Origin: Anaerolineae bacterium
GTDB taxonomy: Bacteria; Chloroflexota; Anaerolineae; Promineifilales; Promineifilaceae
Assembly: GCA_019637635.1 (NCBI GenBank)
Contig: JAHBVI010000009.1
Span: 27,935 to 91,934 of the forward strand
DNA length: 64,000 nucleotides
Reading direction: 5' to 3'
Below the pieces are notes generated by a model. That model was not told the origin of the DNA and ran no database searches. It worked only from the letters and a program-made list of their open reading frames with translations. Below, piece by piece: positions 17,529 to 26,965 of the stretch; within the stretch, counting starts at the first letter, position 1; each line of letters begins with the position of its first letter. The translations under genes were made by a program, and so were the position numbers.

Positions 17529-18518
17529 CTAATACTTCCGCTCCGGCAGCAGTTCGGCGGCGTTGTCGGGATAATAGACGCTTTCTTCGGAGGGTACCCA
17601 ATCCGGCAGTTGTTCGCCGTTCACGGCCCGCAGCGCCAGGTCATAGAATTGGGGGCCGAGCAGTGGATTACATTCCACCGTCACATTCAGCTTACCGGCG
17701 ATCATCGCCTCAAACGCGCCGCGTACCGCGTCAATGGAGACGATCTTGATGTCTTCGCCCGGTTTCAGGCCGTATTCTTCAATCGCCTGAATGGCGCCAA
17801 TGGCCATGTCGTCGTTGTGCGCATAAAGGCCCACAATGTCGCTGCCATAGTTCTTCAAAAACGCTTCCATCACTTCTTTACCTTTGGCGCGGGTGAAGTC
17901 GCCAGACTGCGAAGCAACGATCTCGATGTTGTCATTGAGCGTTTCCCGGAAGCCGGAATAGCGATCATTGGCGGGGGCGGAACCAACCGTGCCCACCAGT
18001 TCCACGATTTTGCCGCCTTCGGGCAATAAAGTGTTCATTTCGTTGCCCGCTTTGCGCCCTTCTTCTACAAAGTCAGACCCCAAATAGGTGGCGTATAGTT
18101 CGCGGGGCACGTCGGCGCGGCGGTCTACCATGATGACGGGGATACCGGCATCTTTGGCTTCTTGCAAAACGGTTTCCCAACCGGTTTCCACAACGGGCGA
18201 GAAGCCGATCACGTCCACGCCTTCAGCGATGTAGGAGCGAATGGCGGCGATCTGGTTTTCTTGTTTCTGTTGGGCGTCAGAGAAACGCAGGTCAACGCCT
18301 AATTGTTCGGCCGTTTCCTTGATGGAGGCGGTATTGGCCGTGCGCCATTCACTTTCCGCGCCAATTTGGGCATACCCCACCACCAGGTCATCCATGGTTT
18401 TGGCTGTTTGCGCGTCGTTGCTTTCGGTGTTGGCCGGTTCATTGCCGCCGGTGGCATTACAGCCAATCAGCACAAATGCCAACAGTAAGGCCAAAATGAG
18501 TAAACTGAGCTTTTTCAT
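17529..18518 (-). CDS. ytfQ: Sugar-binding lipoprotein (YtfQ-like), copy 1
   Basis: The 329-aa periplasmic-binding-protein-like lipoprotein has signal MKKLSLLILALLLAFVLIGC (lipobox LIGC) and a short Asn/Thr/Glu linker. The type I binding fold begins 'LVVGYAQIGAESEWRTANTA'. 'DRRADVPRELYATYLGSD', 'GTVGSAPANDRYSGFRE', 'GDFTRAKGKEVM' and 'AHNDDMAIGAIQAIEEYG' are the YtfQ-type sugar-contact segments. It would capture a furanose-type sugar at the cell surface for the adjacent importer. It is very similar to the next gene upstream (18920-19912) along its whole length. ATG 18518 has GGAAAGGAGAA upstream. Confidence 0.92.
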   Translation of the reverse strand: MKKLSLLILALLLAFVLIGCNATGGNEPANTESNDAQTAKTMDDLVVGYAQIGAESEWRTANTASIKETAEQLGVDLRFSDAQQKQENQIAAIRSYIAEGVDVIGFSPVVETGWETVLQEAKDAGIPVIMVDRRADVPRELYATYLGSDFVEEGRKAGNEMNTLLPEGGKIVELVGTVGSAPANDRYSGFRETLNDNIEIVASQSGDFTRAKGKEVMEAFLKNYGSDIVGLYAHNDDMAIGAIQAIEEYGLKPGEDIKIVSIDAVRGAFEAMIAGKLNVTVECNPLLGPQFYDLALRAVNGEQLPDWVPSEESVYYPDNAAELLPERKY

Positions 18519-18919
18519 TTGTTCGTTCTCCTTTCCTTTTACAGGTCTCCGCAGATCAAAGCGGAGTTCGCATCCTCAGAACTTGTCCTGAGCTTGCCGA
18601 AGGATGCGAACCGGTGGGCATCTGAGGATGCCCACTCCTCCCATTTCGATCTACTGGGTGTCAATAAAACGGGGCTTTGGGAATTCCGAGGGTGGTAAAA
18701 CATAAGGTTTACCACCCCCATGAAATCCCAGAAAACCCACGAAACGATTATTGAACAAAATGATAAGGCTTAACCGGCGCGCCGCTCAATCCACTTTTTC
18801 AGGAGGTTCTTGGAGAAAAATTTGGCGTTTTGGCCCATAAAAAAAACCGCCATGCGGCGGGTGTAATTTTTTTAGATGAAGGTTGAAAATTTTTAGGAGG
18901 CGAGGCTTTTGCCGAACTC
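18519..18919. other. 401-bp spacer between two binding-protein genes with several hairpins
   Basis: No ORF is credible. Visible are a stem at 18567-18575/18602-18610, a 9-bp stem at 18614-18622/18627-18635 related to the window's right end, an 8-bp stem near 18688-18711 (arms GTGGTAAA/TTTACCAC), and a small GC hairpin near 18849-18863 flanked by A- and T-runs that looks like a terminator. Promoter elements for the downstream binding protein may be here, but none is convincing. Confidence 0.6.
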
Positions 18920-19912
18920 CTAATACCGGCGGGTAGGCAAAATCTCGGCGGCGTCTTCGGGGAAAAAGATGCCTTCTTCAGAGGGTATCCACTTGGGTAC
19001 CGGCTCGCCATTGACCACTTTCAATGCCAGATCAAAAAATTGTGGCCCCAGCAGCGGATTACACTCAATGGTGGCATTCAGTTTGCCGTCAATCATCGCC
19101 TGAAAAGCGTCGCGGATGGCGTCAATGGAGACGATTTTGATCTGCTGCCCCGGCTGTAAGCCATATGCCTCTATCGCTTTGATCGCCCCAATGGCCATGT
19201 CATCATTGTGGGCGTACACGGCGTCAATCTCGTCGCCGTAGAGTTGCAGCAGGTCGCCCATCACTTCCTCCCCTTTAGCCCTGGTAAAATCGCCGGAGGC
19301 GGAGGCGATGATGTGCATGTCCGGGTAATCCTGGATGATCTCCCGGAAACCGGCGGCGCGGTCTATGGCAGGCGCGGAACCCACAGTACCCACCAGTTCT
19401 ACGATTTTGCCTTCACCCGCCAACAAATCCACCATCACCCGCGCCGCATTACGTCCTTCCTCCATAAAATCTGACCCCAAATAGGTGGCATAAAGGTCTT
19501 CAGGAACATTGGCGCGACGGTCAACCAGGATGATGGGGATACCGGCGTCTTTGGCCTCCTGAAAGACAGATTCCCAGCCATCTTCGACAACGGGGGAGAC
19601 GCCGATGACGTCTACTTGCTGGGCGATGAAGGTGCGAATGGCTTTGATCTGGTTTTCTTGCCGCTGTTGGCCGTCATCAAAAATCAATTCCACGCCCAGG
19701 TCAACGGCCGTTTCCTTGATAGAGGCGGTATTGCCGGTGCGCCAGTTGCTCTCCGCGCCAATTTGGGAGTAGCCAACGACCATTTCTTCGTAGGTGATAC
19801 GGCCGTCATCCATTTCCGGCGTACTCGTGGCTTCGGGCAACGCGGGATTGGCCGTGCAGCCCATCAACAGAAGGGTGAACAGGAACGCCGCTACTTTAAG
19901 GCCTGTTGACAT
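18920..19912 (-). CDS. ytfQ: Sugar-binding lipoprotein (YtfQ-like), copy 2
   Basis: The 330-aa lipoprotein (signal ends LLLMGC) is paralogous to copy 1. The same blocks recur: 'MVVGYSQIGAESNWRTGNTA', 'DRRANVPEDLYATYLGSD', 'GTVGSAPAIDRAAGFRE', 'GDFTRAKGEEVM' and 'AHNDDMAIGAIKAIEAYG'. Its start lies 3 bp after the stop of the sensor kinase gene, so it is coupled to the two-component system, while copy 1 sits next to the ATPase. Copy 2 may serve the sensor as a ligand carrier, or the two may have different affinity or specificity; both are inference. Confidence 0.92.
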   Translation of the reverse strand: MSTGLKVAAFLFTLLLMGCTANPALPEATSTPEMDDGRITYEEMVVGYSQIGAESNWRTGNTASIKETAVDLGVELIFDDGQQRQENQIKAIRTFIAQQVDVIGVSPVVEDGWESVFQEAKDAGIPIILVDRRANVPEDLYATYLGSDFMEEGRNAARVMVDLLAGEGKIVELVGTVGSAPAIDRAAGFREIIQDYPDMHIIASASGDFTRAKGEEVMGDLLQLYGDEIDAVYAHNDDMAIGAIKAIEAYGLQPGQQIKIVSIDAIRDAFQAMIDGKLNATIECNPLLGPQFFDLALKVVNGEPVPKWIPSEEGIFFPEDAAEILPTRRY

Positions 19913-19915
19913 TTG

Positions 19916-21439
19916 TCAATCTCCCAATCTCCCTTCCTCACCCTGGCAAGGGATCATCACCGACACCTGCGTCCCGCCGCGATACTGGCTCTGGATGGAA
20001 AGACCGTATTGACGGCCGTAATACAACTTGATGCGTTTATTTACATTCTCCAGGCCAAAACCACTCTCCTTCATGGAAACTTCCTCCCCTTCATCGGCCA
20101 GCGCCGCCTGAATCTGCGCCAGCTTGTACGGCGTGAAGCCGACGCCATCATCCTCCACCTGCAATAAGACCATATCCTCATCGGTTCGCCGGACGCGCAC
20201 CACAATCAGGCCGCCATTACGCTTGGTTTTAATGCCGTGATAGAGCGCGTTTTCCACGAGCGGCTGCAAGGTCAGCTTCAAGATAGTGTTGTGCAGCAGC
20301 GCCTCATCCACCTCAATCCGGTAATCGAGAATATCGCGGTAACGCATCTTTTGAATGGTCAGGTAGCTGCGCACGTGCTCAATCTCTTGCTGCAGCGGAA
20401 TCCACTCCTTGCCCTTGCTCAGGGCAATGCGGAAAAAGCTGGACAGGGCGCAGACGATCTCAATCACCTGGTCGCTTTTGTTGGCTTCGGCCATCCAGAC
20501 GATGGTGTCCAGGGTGTTGTAGAGAAAATGGGGGTTGATCTGCGCCTGCAACGCTTTCAGTTCCGCTTTTTTCAGGTTCTCATGTTCCTCAATTTTGGCG
20601 TGCAGCAGTTCGCGGATTTTGCCGATCATGATGTTGAAACTGATGCCCAGTTCGGTGATTTCGTCTACGTTGTTGGTGGTGACAAGCGCCTGCAAATCGG
20701 CGCCGGTGATGGTGGTGGTCACGTCGTGCAGCTTTTTGATGGGCAGGTAGATGCTGGCGGAGATGATCCAGGCCGCCAGGACGGAGAAGGCGATAACGCC
20801 AGGCAGCAAAATCATGTAAAGCAGGGAGAGGCGGGTGAAGCGGGCCTGATTGGCCTTATGCTGTTTTTCGGCCTCGTTCACCTCAAACAGCATATAATCC
20901 TGCACACTTGTTTCCACAACGGCCGTGATCCCCCGAATATTGTCCAACACCGCTTCATTTTCCGCTACCCGGCTGCCTTGTGCAATTTGCTGGCCCATCA
21001 CATCCACATAATGGGTCAATGTGCCCATCGTGCGCCGAATCACTTCCAGCTTGATGCGCGACCGGTCGGAACGGGCATTGGCCGTCAGAAAATCAAGTTG
21101 GGCGTTCACCTGGGCGATCATCTCGTATTGCTGCCCGGCGCTGAATTCTGTCTTGCCGGAGACGATGTTCCACATTTCGGCGTCAATGGCCGGTTTTACG
21201 TAGCCATTGAGACTGTTGGCGGTAGTGATGTTGGTCATCAGGGCGTCATACTGGCGGTTAAAACGCAGCACTTCCCAGATGAGCATGATGTTCACGGCCG
21301 TGAGCAGCAAGATGACGGTGAAAAATGCCAACAATATTTTGGTCCGCAGCGACAGCCGGGCACTGGCAAACAACGTCACAAACTTGCCCATATACCGGGG
21401 GGCGAAAAGCGGTTCACTGGCGATCAGTTGGGCGTTCAT
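19916..21439 (-). CDS. Sensor histidine kinase (YesM/LytS family, His_kinase PF06580 type)
   Basis: The 507-aa membrane kinase has TM1 near residues 28-50 ('ILLAFFTVILLLTAVNIMLI'), an extracytoplasmic sensor of about 130 aa and TM2 near 180-205 ('LYMILLPGVIAFSVLAAWII'). HAMP follows ('LYPIKKLHDVTTTI'-like stretch), then the phosphoacceptor block 'QINPHFLYNTLDTIVWMAEA' and HATPase boxes 'LTLQPLVENALYHGI' and 'VEDDGVGF..GFGLENVNKR'. It senses sugar availability and phosphorylates the adjacent AraC-type regulator. ATG 21439 is chosen over TTG 21451. It is 3 bp from the downstream binding-protein gene. Confidence 0.9.
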   Translation of the reverse strand: MNAQLIASEPLFAPRYMGKFVTLFASARLSLRTKILLAFFTVILLLTAVNIMLIWEVLRFNRQYDALMTNITTANSLNGYVKPAIDAEMWNIVSGKTEFSAGQQYEMIAQVNAQLDFLTANARSDRSRIKLEVIRRTMGTLTHYVDVMGQQIAQGSRVAENEAVLDNIRGITAVVETSVQDYMLFEVNEAEKQHKANQARFTRLSLLYMILLPGVIAFSVLAAWIISASIYLPIKKLHDVTTTITGADLQALVTTNNVDEITELGISFNIMIGKIRELLHAKIEEHENLKKAELKALQAQINPHFLYNTLDTIVWMAEANKSDQVIEIVCALSSFFRIALSKGKEWIPLQQEIEHVRSYLTIQKMRYRDILDYRIEVDEALLHNTILKLTLQPLVENALYHGIKTKRNGGLIVVRVRRTDEDMVLLQVEDDGVGFTPYKLAQIQAALADEGEEVSMKESGFGLENVNKRIKLYYGRQYGLSIQSQYRGGTQVSVMIPCQGEEGRLGD

Positions 21440-21451
21440 AGCGGTTTCCAA

Positions 21452-21487
21452 AAGACCCTAAGGGTTTTCAGAAACCCTTAGGGTCTT
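21452..21487. repeat. Perfect 16-bp hairpin, family D (AAGACCnnnnnGGTTT)
   Basis: Arms 21452-21467 and 21472-21487 are exact reverse complements with a 4-nt loop. Outer and inner bases match the elements at 40232-40264 and 54535-54570, but the central five bases differ (CTAAG instead of TGACA). It lies between the regulator and kinase genes. Confidence 0.88.
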
Positions 21488-21489
21488 AA

Positions 21490-23085
21490 CTAATACGATT
21501 GCTGCCGAAACTGCTGGGGGGGGAGACCAATGTGCTTGTGGAAAACGTGGCTGAAATAATGGGGGTCGTTGTACCCGCTCTGATAGGCGATTTCCGCGCA
21601 TTTCAAATTGGTGGTACGCAGCAATTCTTTGGCCCGCTCCATACGGATGCGGGTGAGGTAATCTTTGAACGATTCGCCCATTTCCTGGCTAAACATGACG
21701 CTGAAATGGCTGGCGCTCAAATTCACGCGGGCGGCGACTTCGTTCAGCAGCAAATCCGGGTTGGCATAGTGGGCGTCCAGAAACGCTTTCACCTGATGCA
21801 CAATGCGGGTGCTTTCGCGCGCGGCCTGGCCGGTTCTAAAGGTCATAGCCTGGGCAAAGATACGGCCGAGCGCCGCCCGCATCTGTTCCACCGTGTGCAA
21901 ACCGGCCAACAGTTGTTCCAACTCTTGCGCCTCTGGGATGACCTGCACGGCCTCGCCGCCTAAATCGGTGATAAACTGCACGGCCGTGACCACCACATCC
22001 ACAAACAAATAATGCTTCACCAGGTCAGACTGCACGGCTGCCTGGCTAAGCGGCAGCAGGTGGGTGGTAAAAAAGGCATCAAACTCACCGAACAGGCCGC
22101 ATTTGAGGAAATGTTCCACGGCCGTCTGATCCAGCTTTAACTTTTCAATGGGCGCACGGCCCGAAGCCGCTTCGGATTCGCCGTTGCCCGCGTTCTTATC
22201 ACCGGTATCATCGCGCACCTGGGCCAGCGCCTCGGCAAAGGATTGCGAAATCTCCGTCAGCCGCTGCTGTGGCGAGCCAATCCCGGCGACGGCCGTGCAG
22301 GGCAGCGCCTCGGCCACATCCTGGGCAATCAACTGCGCCAGAAACGCGCCGTCGTGTTGCAACTGTTCCGGGTTATCGCCGGTCATAATCAGCAGCAGCT
22401 CCTCCGCGCTCTTTTGGGTCAGGAACGTACCGTCAAACGCGGCGGTGAGATCGGCGACCAGGGCGCGAATGTGCTGGTAGTCGCCATAGGTTAGAGGGGG
22501 CACGGCCGTGTCCCCCTTCACCTGGAGCAATACCACCAGATAATACGGGGCGATAATATTCAGCCCCAACTGCTGGCATTGTTCAATCGCTTCGGTAGAG
22601 GAAACGCCACCCACCACCAGTTGGAACAGCAGCCGTTCCCGCTGCAAAGTCACGTTATCTTGAAGCTGGCTTTGCAACTGCTTCAATTTCTCGCGCTCTG
22701 CCTGTTCCTGATCCAGCAGGGTGGCGATGCGCTGTAGAACCTGGTGGATTTCTACGGCCGTGATCGGCTTCAACAGATACTCCGACACCCCCAACTTCAC
22801 CGCCGACTGCGCGTAATTAAACTCATCGTGCCCGCTGAGAATAACAATTTTCACCCAGGGCATCCGCTCCCGCACAATCCGGCTCAACTGCAAACCATCC
22901 ATAAACGGCATCTTAATATCGGTGATGAGCAGGTCTGGTTGCAAATTTTCAATCAGCGGCAGCGCCACCTCCCCGTCCGGCGCTTCCCCGACAAATTCAA
23001 AACCCGCCGCTCCCCAGTTCACCTTATCCCGAATCCCCTCCCTGGCTACAATCTCGTCTTCAACGAGGAATACCTTGTACGCCAC
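21490..23085 (-). CDS. AraC-family response regulator (YesN-like)
   Basis: The 531-aa regulator has a receiver domain (1-120) with acidic pocket 'VFLVEDE', phosphoacceptor Asp56 in 'LLITDIKMPF' and Lys in 'EYLLKPIT'. A long central region follows (about 125-420). The C-terminus has two AraC HTH motifs ('NEVAARVNLSASHFSVMFSQ' and 'CAEIAYQSGYNDPHYFSHVF'). It partners with the histidine kinase 38 bp downstream and most likely activates the sugar importer operon. The start is GTG 23085 behind GGGAGG at 7-nt spacing. A GAGATTR hairpin separates it from araD. Confidence 0.92.
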   Translation of the reverse strand: MAYKVFLVEDEIVAREGIRDKVNWGAAGFEFVGEAPDGEVALPLIENLQPDLLITDIKMPFMDGLQLSRIVRERMPWVKIVILSGHDEFNYAQSAVKLGVSEYLLKPITAVEIHQVLQRIATLLDQEQAEREKLKQLQSQLQDNVTLQRERLLFQLVVGGVSSTEAIEQCQQLGLNIIAPYYLVVLLQVKGDTAVPPLTYGDYQHIRALVADLTAAFDGTFLTQKSAEELLLIMTGDNPEQLQHDGAFLAQLIAQDVAEALPCTAVAGIGSPQQRLTEISQSFAEALAQVRDDTGDKNAGNGESEAASGRAPIEKLKLDQTAVEHFLKCGLFGEFDAFFTTHLLPLSQAAVQSDLVKHYLFVDVVVTAVQFITDLGGEAVQVIPEAQELEQLLAGLHTVEQMRAALGRIFAQAMTFRTGQAARESTRIVHQVKAFLDAHYANPDLLLNEVAARVNLSASHFSVMFSQEMGESFKDYLTRIRMERAKELLRTTNLKCAEIAYQSGYNDPHYFSHVFHKHIGLPPQQFRQQSY

Positions 23086-23103
23086 GTTGCACCTCCCTTC
23101 TTT

Positions 23104-23163
23104 GGAGATTAGAGATTAGAGATTGGAGATTGGGTAATCTCTAATCTCCAATCTCTAATCTCC
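23104..23163. repeat. GAGATTR-type inverted repeat after araD
   Basis: The left (about 23104-23131) and right (about 23135-23163) arms consist of four tandem GAGATTA/GAGATTG heptamers each and pair over some 28 bp. The araD TAG stop (23166-23168) is 2 bp away. Confidence 0.9.
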
Positions 23164-23165
23164 TC

Positions 23166-23807
23166 CTACTGCCCATACACATTGCTATACCGCTGATGCA
23201 AACTGGCCACATCGGCCGGGTCAATCTCCTGCACTGTGCCAATTTGCATCGCCAGCCAGACGGTGCGGGCAACATCTTCCACCATCACGGCCGCTTTCAC
23301 GGCCGTCGTCGCATCCCTGCCCACCGTAAACACCCCATGCTGTTGCAACAAAACGGCCGGGGAACGGCCGATATGTTCCACCACCTGCTGCCCAATCGCC
23401 TCGCTGCCAATGAGGGCAAAACCGGCCACCGGAATGGGGCCGCCAAATTCGTCGGCAATCGCCGTCAGGCAGCAGGGGATCGGTTTGCCCACGGCCGCAA
23501 ACGCCGTTGCGTAAGGCGAATGGGTATGCACAATGCCGTTCACGTCTGGCCGGTGGCGGTAAATGTAACAATGGCTGGCGGTATCCGACGATGGTTTCAA
23601 CTCCCCTTCCACAATCTCGCCGTCCAACGTGACGACCACATGATCTTGCGGCCGTAAATCTTCATACGGCACCCCACTGGGCTTAATCACCACCAACCCC
23701 GTCTCCGGGTCCCGCGCACTCACATTTCCCCCCGTCCATTTCACCAGGTCATTCTTCGGCAGTTCCATGTGCAAAGCAAAAAGTTGTCTTTTAAGTTCTT
23801 CTAACAT
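23166..23807 (-). CDS. araD: L-ribulose-5-phosphate 4-epimerase
   Basis: The 213-aa class II aldolase-fold enzyme converts L-ribulose-5-phosphate to D-xylulose-5-phosphate, the last step before the pentose phosphate pathway. 'LVKWTGGNVSARDPETGLVV' binds phosphate. 'IVHTHSPYATAFA' supplies two zinc-ligand His, and 'LLQQHGVFTVG' the third. 'SSDTASHCYIY' carries the catalytic Asp region. Length is slightly short of E. coli AraD (231 aa). ATG 23807 is preferred; the TTG at 23825 is upstream. It is third in the leftward order lacI-araB-araD. Confidence 0.92.
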   Translation of the reverse strand: MLEELKRQLFALHMELPKNDLVKWTGGNVSARDPETGLVVIKPSGVPYEDLRPQDHVVVTLDGEIVEGELKPSSDTASHCYIYRHRPDVNGIVHTHSPYATAFAAVGKPIPCCLTAIADEFGGPIPVAGFALIGSEAIGQQVVEHIGRSPAVLLQQHGVFTVGRDATTAVKAAVMVEDVARTVWLAMQIGTVQEIDPADVASLHQRYSNVYGQ

Positions 23808-23826
23808 ACGTTTTTTATTCCCCAAC

Positions 23827-23907
23827 TGTCATTCCGACGAGTCTTCGAGGAGGAATCCCTGGTAATTGTCATCATGTAGGGATTCCTCGGAAGACCTCGG
23901 AATGACA
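23827..23907. repeat. Long inverted repeat, family E, second copy
   Basis: Arms 23827-23860 and 23878-23907 share their outer sequence with 17423-17510 (TGTCATTCCGACGAGTCTTC on the left). It lies between araB and araD. Two more short hairpins (GAGCAGCACG/CGTGCTGCTC at about 23928-23951 and GTTCGCACG/TGTGCGAAC at about 23952-23973) fill the rest of the 180-bp gap. Confidence 0.85.
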
Positions 23908-23988
23908 TGCGCGGTGATCAGTGAGGAGAGCAGCACGCCCTCGTGCTGCTCGTTCGCACGTGGGTGTGCGAACTCCGCAAACCCTCAT

Positions 23989-25656
23989 TTAAGCCACTTC
24001 CGCCTTCAACGCCTTCAACCGCTTCATCACATCATTTGCGCCCCGGCCAAAATAGTCGTGCAACAACTGATATTCGGCGAACAGCCGATCATAGACGGCC
24101 TGATGTTCCGGGATGGGCGTATAGACCACATCTTGCAGCCGGGCCATGTTGGCCGCCGCATCCACAATCGAATCGTAACCACCAACGGCCGTGCCTGCTG
24201 CCACCGCCGCAAACATCGCCGAGCCAAACGCACCCGCCTGTTCCGTGCCCGTCACCTGGATCGTGCGACCGGTCACGTCCGCATAAATTTGCATCAACAA
24301 TTTGTTCCGGCCCGGCAATCCACCTGCCGCTACCAGTTCCGTCACCGGCACACCGCTCTTCTCAAACGACTCGATGATGACGCGCGTGCCATAGGCGGTG
24401 GCCTCAATCAGGGCGCGGTAAATGTCTTCCGGCTTCGTCGCCAACGTCATGCCGATGATCAGGCCGGTCAGGTCAACATCTACCAAAATGGAGCGGTTGC
24501 CGTTCCACCAATCCAGGGCGACCAGGCCATGCGCGCCCGGTTTTTGGGCGGCCGCTTTTTCTTCCAGCAGTTGGTGAACGGTCAGGCCACGTGTTTGCGC
24601 CTCTTCGTAGTAAGCCAGGGGCACGCCATTGTCCACAAACCAGGCAAAATGGTCGCCCACGCAAGACTGCCCCGCCTCATACCCAAACAGGCCGGGCACC
24701 ACGCCATCTTCCACCACGCCGCACATCCCTTCCACCACCCGCTCCTGGTCGCCAATCAGGATATGGCAGGTGCTGGTGCCCATGATCATCACCATCTGCC
24801 CCGGTTGGGTCACGGCCGAAGCCGGAGCGGAAACATGCGCGTCTACATTGCCAATGGGCACGGCCGTGCCCACATTCAACCCCGTCAACCGCGCCATCTC
24901 CGCCGTCAATCCACCCGCCTTTTGCCCCAACGGGTAAATCTCCCGCGACAACTTCGTCTCCACCACATCCGCCAGCGCCGGATGCAGCGCCGCAAAAAAT
25001 TCGTTTTGGGGATACCCCTTCTGTTTATTCCAGATCGCCTTGTACCCGGCCGTACAGGCATTGCGTTTCTCCTCCCCCGTCATCTGCCACACAATCCAGT
25101 CGGCTGCTTCCACAAACTTATCGGCCGCCGCGTACACTTCCGGCGCTTTTTCGGCCGTTTCCCAGATTTTGGGGATAAGCCATTCCGAGGAAATTTTGCC
25201 ACCATACCATTTCAGCCACTCCTCGCCCATTTGCCGCGCTGTTTCGTTCAACTGATTGGCCTGCGGCTGGGCGGCGTGATGTTTCCACAACTTCACCCAG
25301 GCATACGGGTTAGCCCGCCACTCTGGCAGGAAGCAGAGCGGCGTGCCGTCCGCCTTCACCGGCAGCATGGTGCAGGCCGTAAAATCGGTGCCAATGCCGA
25401 TCACGTCGTCCGCGCTGACGCCGCTTTGCCGCAAAACCTGGGGCACCGTCACTTTCAGGACCTCAATGTAATCTTGCGGATTTTGCAGGGCAAAATCGTG
25501 GGGTAGGGAGCGGTTACTACCCGGTAACTGTTCATCAATCACGCCGTCGGCATAGGGGTGTACGGCCGTGGCCACCTCTTCCCCCGTCTGCACATTCACC
25601 AGCACCGCCCGCCCCGACTCTGTGCCATAATCCACGCCAATTGCATATTTCGCCAT
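23989..25656 (-). CDS. araB: Ribulokinase
   Basis: The 555-aa FGGY kinase phosphorylates L-ribulose with ATP. N-terminal '[20 protein letters not shown]' holds the phosphate-binding and catalytic region. '[13 protein letters not shown]' and '[11 protein letters not shown]' hold sugar contacts, and the C-terminal FGGY-type block is '[20 protein letters not shown]' followed by '[17 protein letters not shown]'. Length matches bacterial AraB. The ATG at 25656 behind GGGAG is chosen over 25671. It lies between the LacI-type regulator and araD, completing the AraA-AraB-AraD pathway together with the divergent araA. Confidence 0.95.
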   Translation of the reverse strand: MAKYAIGVDYGTESGRAVLVNVQTGEEVATAVHPYADGVIDEQLPGSNRSLPHDFALQNPQDYIEVLKVTVPQVLRQSGVSADDVIGIGTDFTACTMLPVKADGTPLCFLPEWRANPYAWVKLWKHHAAQPQANQLNETARQMGEEWLKWYGGKISSEWLIPKIWETAEKAPEVYAAADKFVEAADWIVWQMTGEEKRNACTAGYKAIWNKQKGYPQNEFFAALHPALADVVETKLSREIYPLGQKAGGLTAEMARLTGLNVGTAVPIGNVDAHVSAPASAVTQPGQMVMIMGTSTCHILIGDQERVVEGMCGVVEDGVVPGLFGYEAGQSCVGDHFAWFVDNGVPLAYYEEAQTRGLTVHQLLEEKAAAQKPGAHGLVALDWWNGNRSILVDVDLTGLIIGMTLATKPEDIYRALIEATAYGTRVIIESFEKSGVPVTELVAAGGLPGRNKLLMQIYADVTGRTIQVTGTEQAGAFGSAMFAAVAAGTAVGGYDSIVDAAANMARLQDVVYTPIPEHQAVYDRLFAEYQLLHDYFGRGANDVMKRLKALKAEVA

Positions 25657-25674
25657 CGTTTTTACTCCCATTTT

Positions 25675-25747
25675 GAGATTAGAGATTAGAGATTAGAGAT
25701 TGGGGATTGAGGTATCTCCAATCTCTAGTCTCCAATCTCCAATCTCC
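25675..25747. repeat. GAGATTR-type inverted repeat between lacI-type gene and araB
   Basis: The left arm (about 25675-25708) has five tandem GAGATTA/GAGATTG-like units, and the right arm (about 25713-25747) has complementary units. It starts 3 bp beyond the TGA of the regulator gene. Confidence 0.9.
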
Positions 25748-25750
25748 TCT

Positions 25751-26776
25751 TCACAATGTGCTCTCCCGCACCACCAACGTCGGCGGCAGCCGCAGCGGTT
25801 CCGCGCCATTGGGTTCCAGATTTTCAATCATGGTGATCAACTGCTGCGCCCCGACCCGTCCTAATTCGGTCATATCCTGGCGCATAGTCGTCAGCGCCGG
25901 GTAGAAGTAAGCGGCTTCGGGAATATCGTCGAAGCCAATCACCGCCAGGTCTTCCGGCACCCGCCGCCCTAACTGCCGCGCCGTCTTCAACGCGCCTAGC
26001 GCCATCTGATCATTGCTCACAAATACGGCGTCTATCTCTGGCCGCCACTCCAGCAACATGCGTAAACAGCGTTCACCGCTGCCCGCGCTCCAGTCGCCAT
26101 AGGCGATGAAACTTTCGTCCACGTCACGGCCGTGCGCCGCCAACTCCTCCCGCCAGCCTAACTCCCGCTGCCGCGCCTCCCACCAGCTCATCGGCCCGGT
26201 AATCAGCCCAATGTGCTGCCGCCCCTGTTCAATCAGATGCCGGGTAGCCAGCCGCCCACCCAGCCGGTTATCAATCACGGCCGTCATCTGGTGCGGTCGT
26301 GGTTGGGCGCTCAAAAAAGCGATAGGCACAGAGAGGTTGGCTAACTCTTGCTGAATTCCATCCCGGTTCTGCCCAATTTCCGGCGCGGCCCACAAAATGC
26401 CGTCCACGTGATAAGCCAACATCTCCCGCATGAGCTGTCTGGCGTCATAAATCTCCGCGTCCGGCAAAATGTTGAGCATGAGAGAATAGCCCTGGGCTAC
26501 GGCCGTTTCCTGAATCCCTTGTAGCACTTGCGACGGGCCATAATAGCCAATGCCAAAGGTGACAATGCCCAGGGAATGGCTCTGCCCCCGGATCAGGCTG
26601 CGGGCGATTTTACTCGGCTGGTAGCCGAGCGACTCAATGATTTGCTGTACGTGCTGGCGGGTATGGGGGGCGACATCGGCACGGCCGTTGACCACCCGCG
26701 AAATGGTCTGCGTAGACACGCCTGCCTGGCTGGCTACCTCTTTAATTGTCACTCGTTTACGGCTGTTGTCCCTCAC
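25751..26776 (-). CDS. LacI-family regulator, probable repressor of the arabinose genes
   Basis: The 341-aa protein has an N-terminal HTH 'VTIKEVASQAGVSTQTISRV' and hinge helix 'HVQQIIESLGYQPSKIARSL'. The effector domain has the type I periplasmic-binding fold ('IGLITGPMSWWEARQRELGW', 'IDAVFVSNDQMALGALKTAR', 'AVIGFDDIPEAAYFYPALTT'). The frame is open to 26887, but that part reads through an operator, so GTG 26776 with GGAGAG upstream is the likely start. By position it represses itself, araB-araD and araA, and is released by a pentose. It plays the role of AraR although it is built entirely as LacI. Confidence 0.9.
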   Translation of the reverse strand: MRDNSRKRVTIKEVASQAGVSTQTISRVVNGRADVAPHTRQHVQQIIESLGYQPSKIARSLIRGQSHSLGIVTFGIGYYGPSQVLQGIQETAVAQGYSLMLNILPDAEIYDARQLMREMLAYHVDGILWAAPEIGQNRDGIQQELANLSVPIAFLSAQPRPHQMTAVIDNRLGGRLATRHLIEQGRQHIGLITGPMSWWEARQRELGWREELAAHGRDVDESFIAYGDWSAGSGERCLRMLLEWRPEIDAVFVSNDQMALGALKTARQLGRRVPEDLAVIGFDDIPEAAYFYPALTTMRQDMTELGRVGAQQLITMIENLEPNGAEPLRLPPTLVVRESTL

Positions 26777-26799
26777 ACTTCTCTCCGTGCTACCGCTAC

Positions 26800-26813
26800 T
26801 GTTAACGATAACA
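26800..26813 (-). promoter_or_regulatory. LacI-type operator in front of the regulator gene
   Basis: TGTTAACGATAACA is a 14-bp near-palindrome with the central CG typical for LacI-family sites. It lies 24 bp upstream of the regulator's GTG. The same 12-mer (GTTATCGTTAAC in the opposite orientation) recurs at 26967-26978 before araA. Confidence 0.8.
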
Positions 26814-26965
26814 AAATTAGTGTAACATAGATAGAATCCGGCGTCAATTATCGGTAGATACGCCGATTGACAGGCCGATTGACCCACTTCGGCGCCCTAT
26901 AAACGGGGAAAATTGTACGCAAACAGACAATAATTACATTGACATGCTTCACGCCAATGCTAAAA

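Noticed and set aside
20237..21481. 414-codon plus-strand frame opposite the histidine kinase
   Set aside because: Same kind of antisense shadow; the kinase has all motifs.
23866..25506. 546-codon plus-strand frame opposite araB
   Set aside because: Very rich in His, Arg, Pro and Gln, as produced by reading a GC-biased gene backwards; araB is certain.
25673..25750. Possible CRISPR-like array because of tandem units
   Set aside because: Units are 7 bp, without spacers, and mirrored as an inverted repeat; no cas genes are present.
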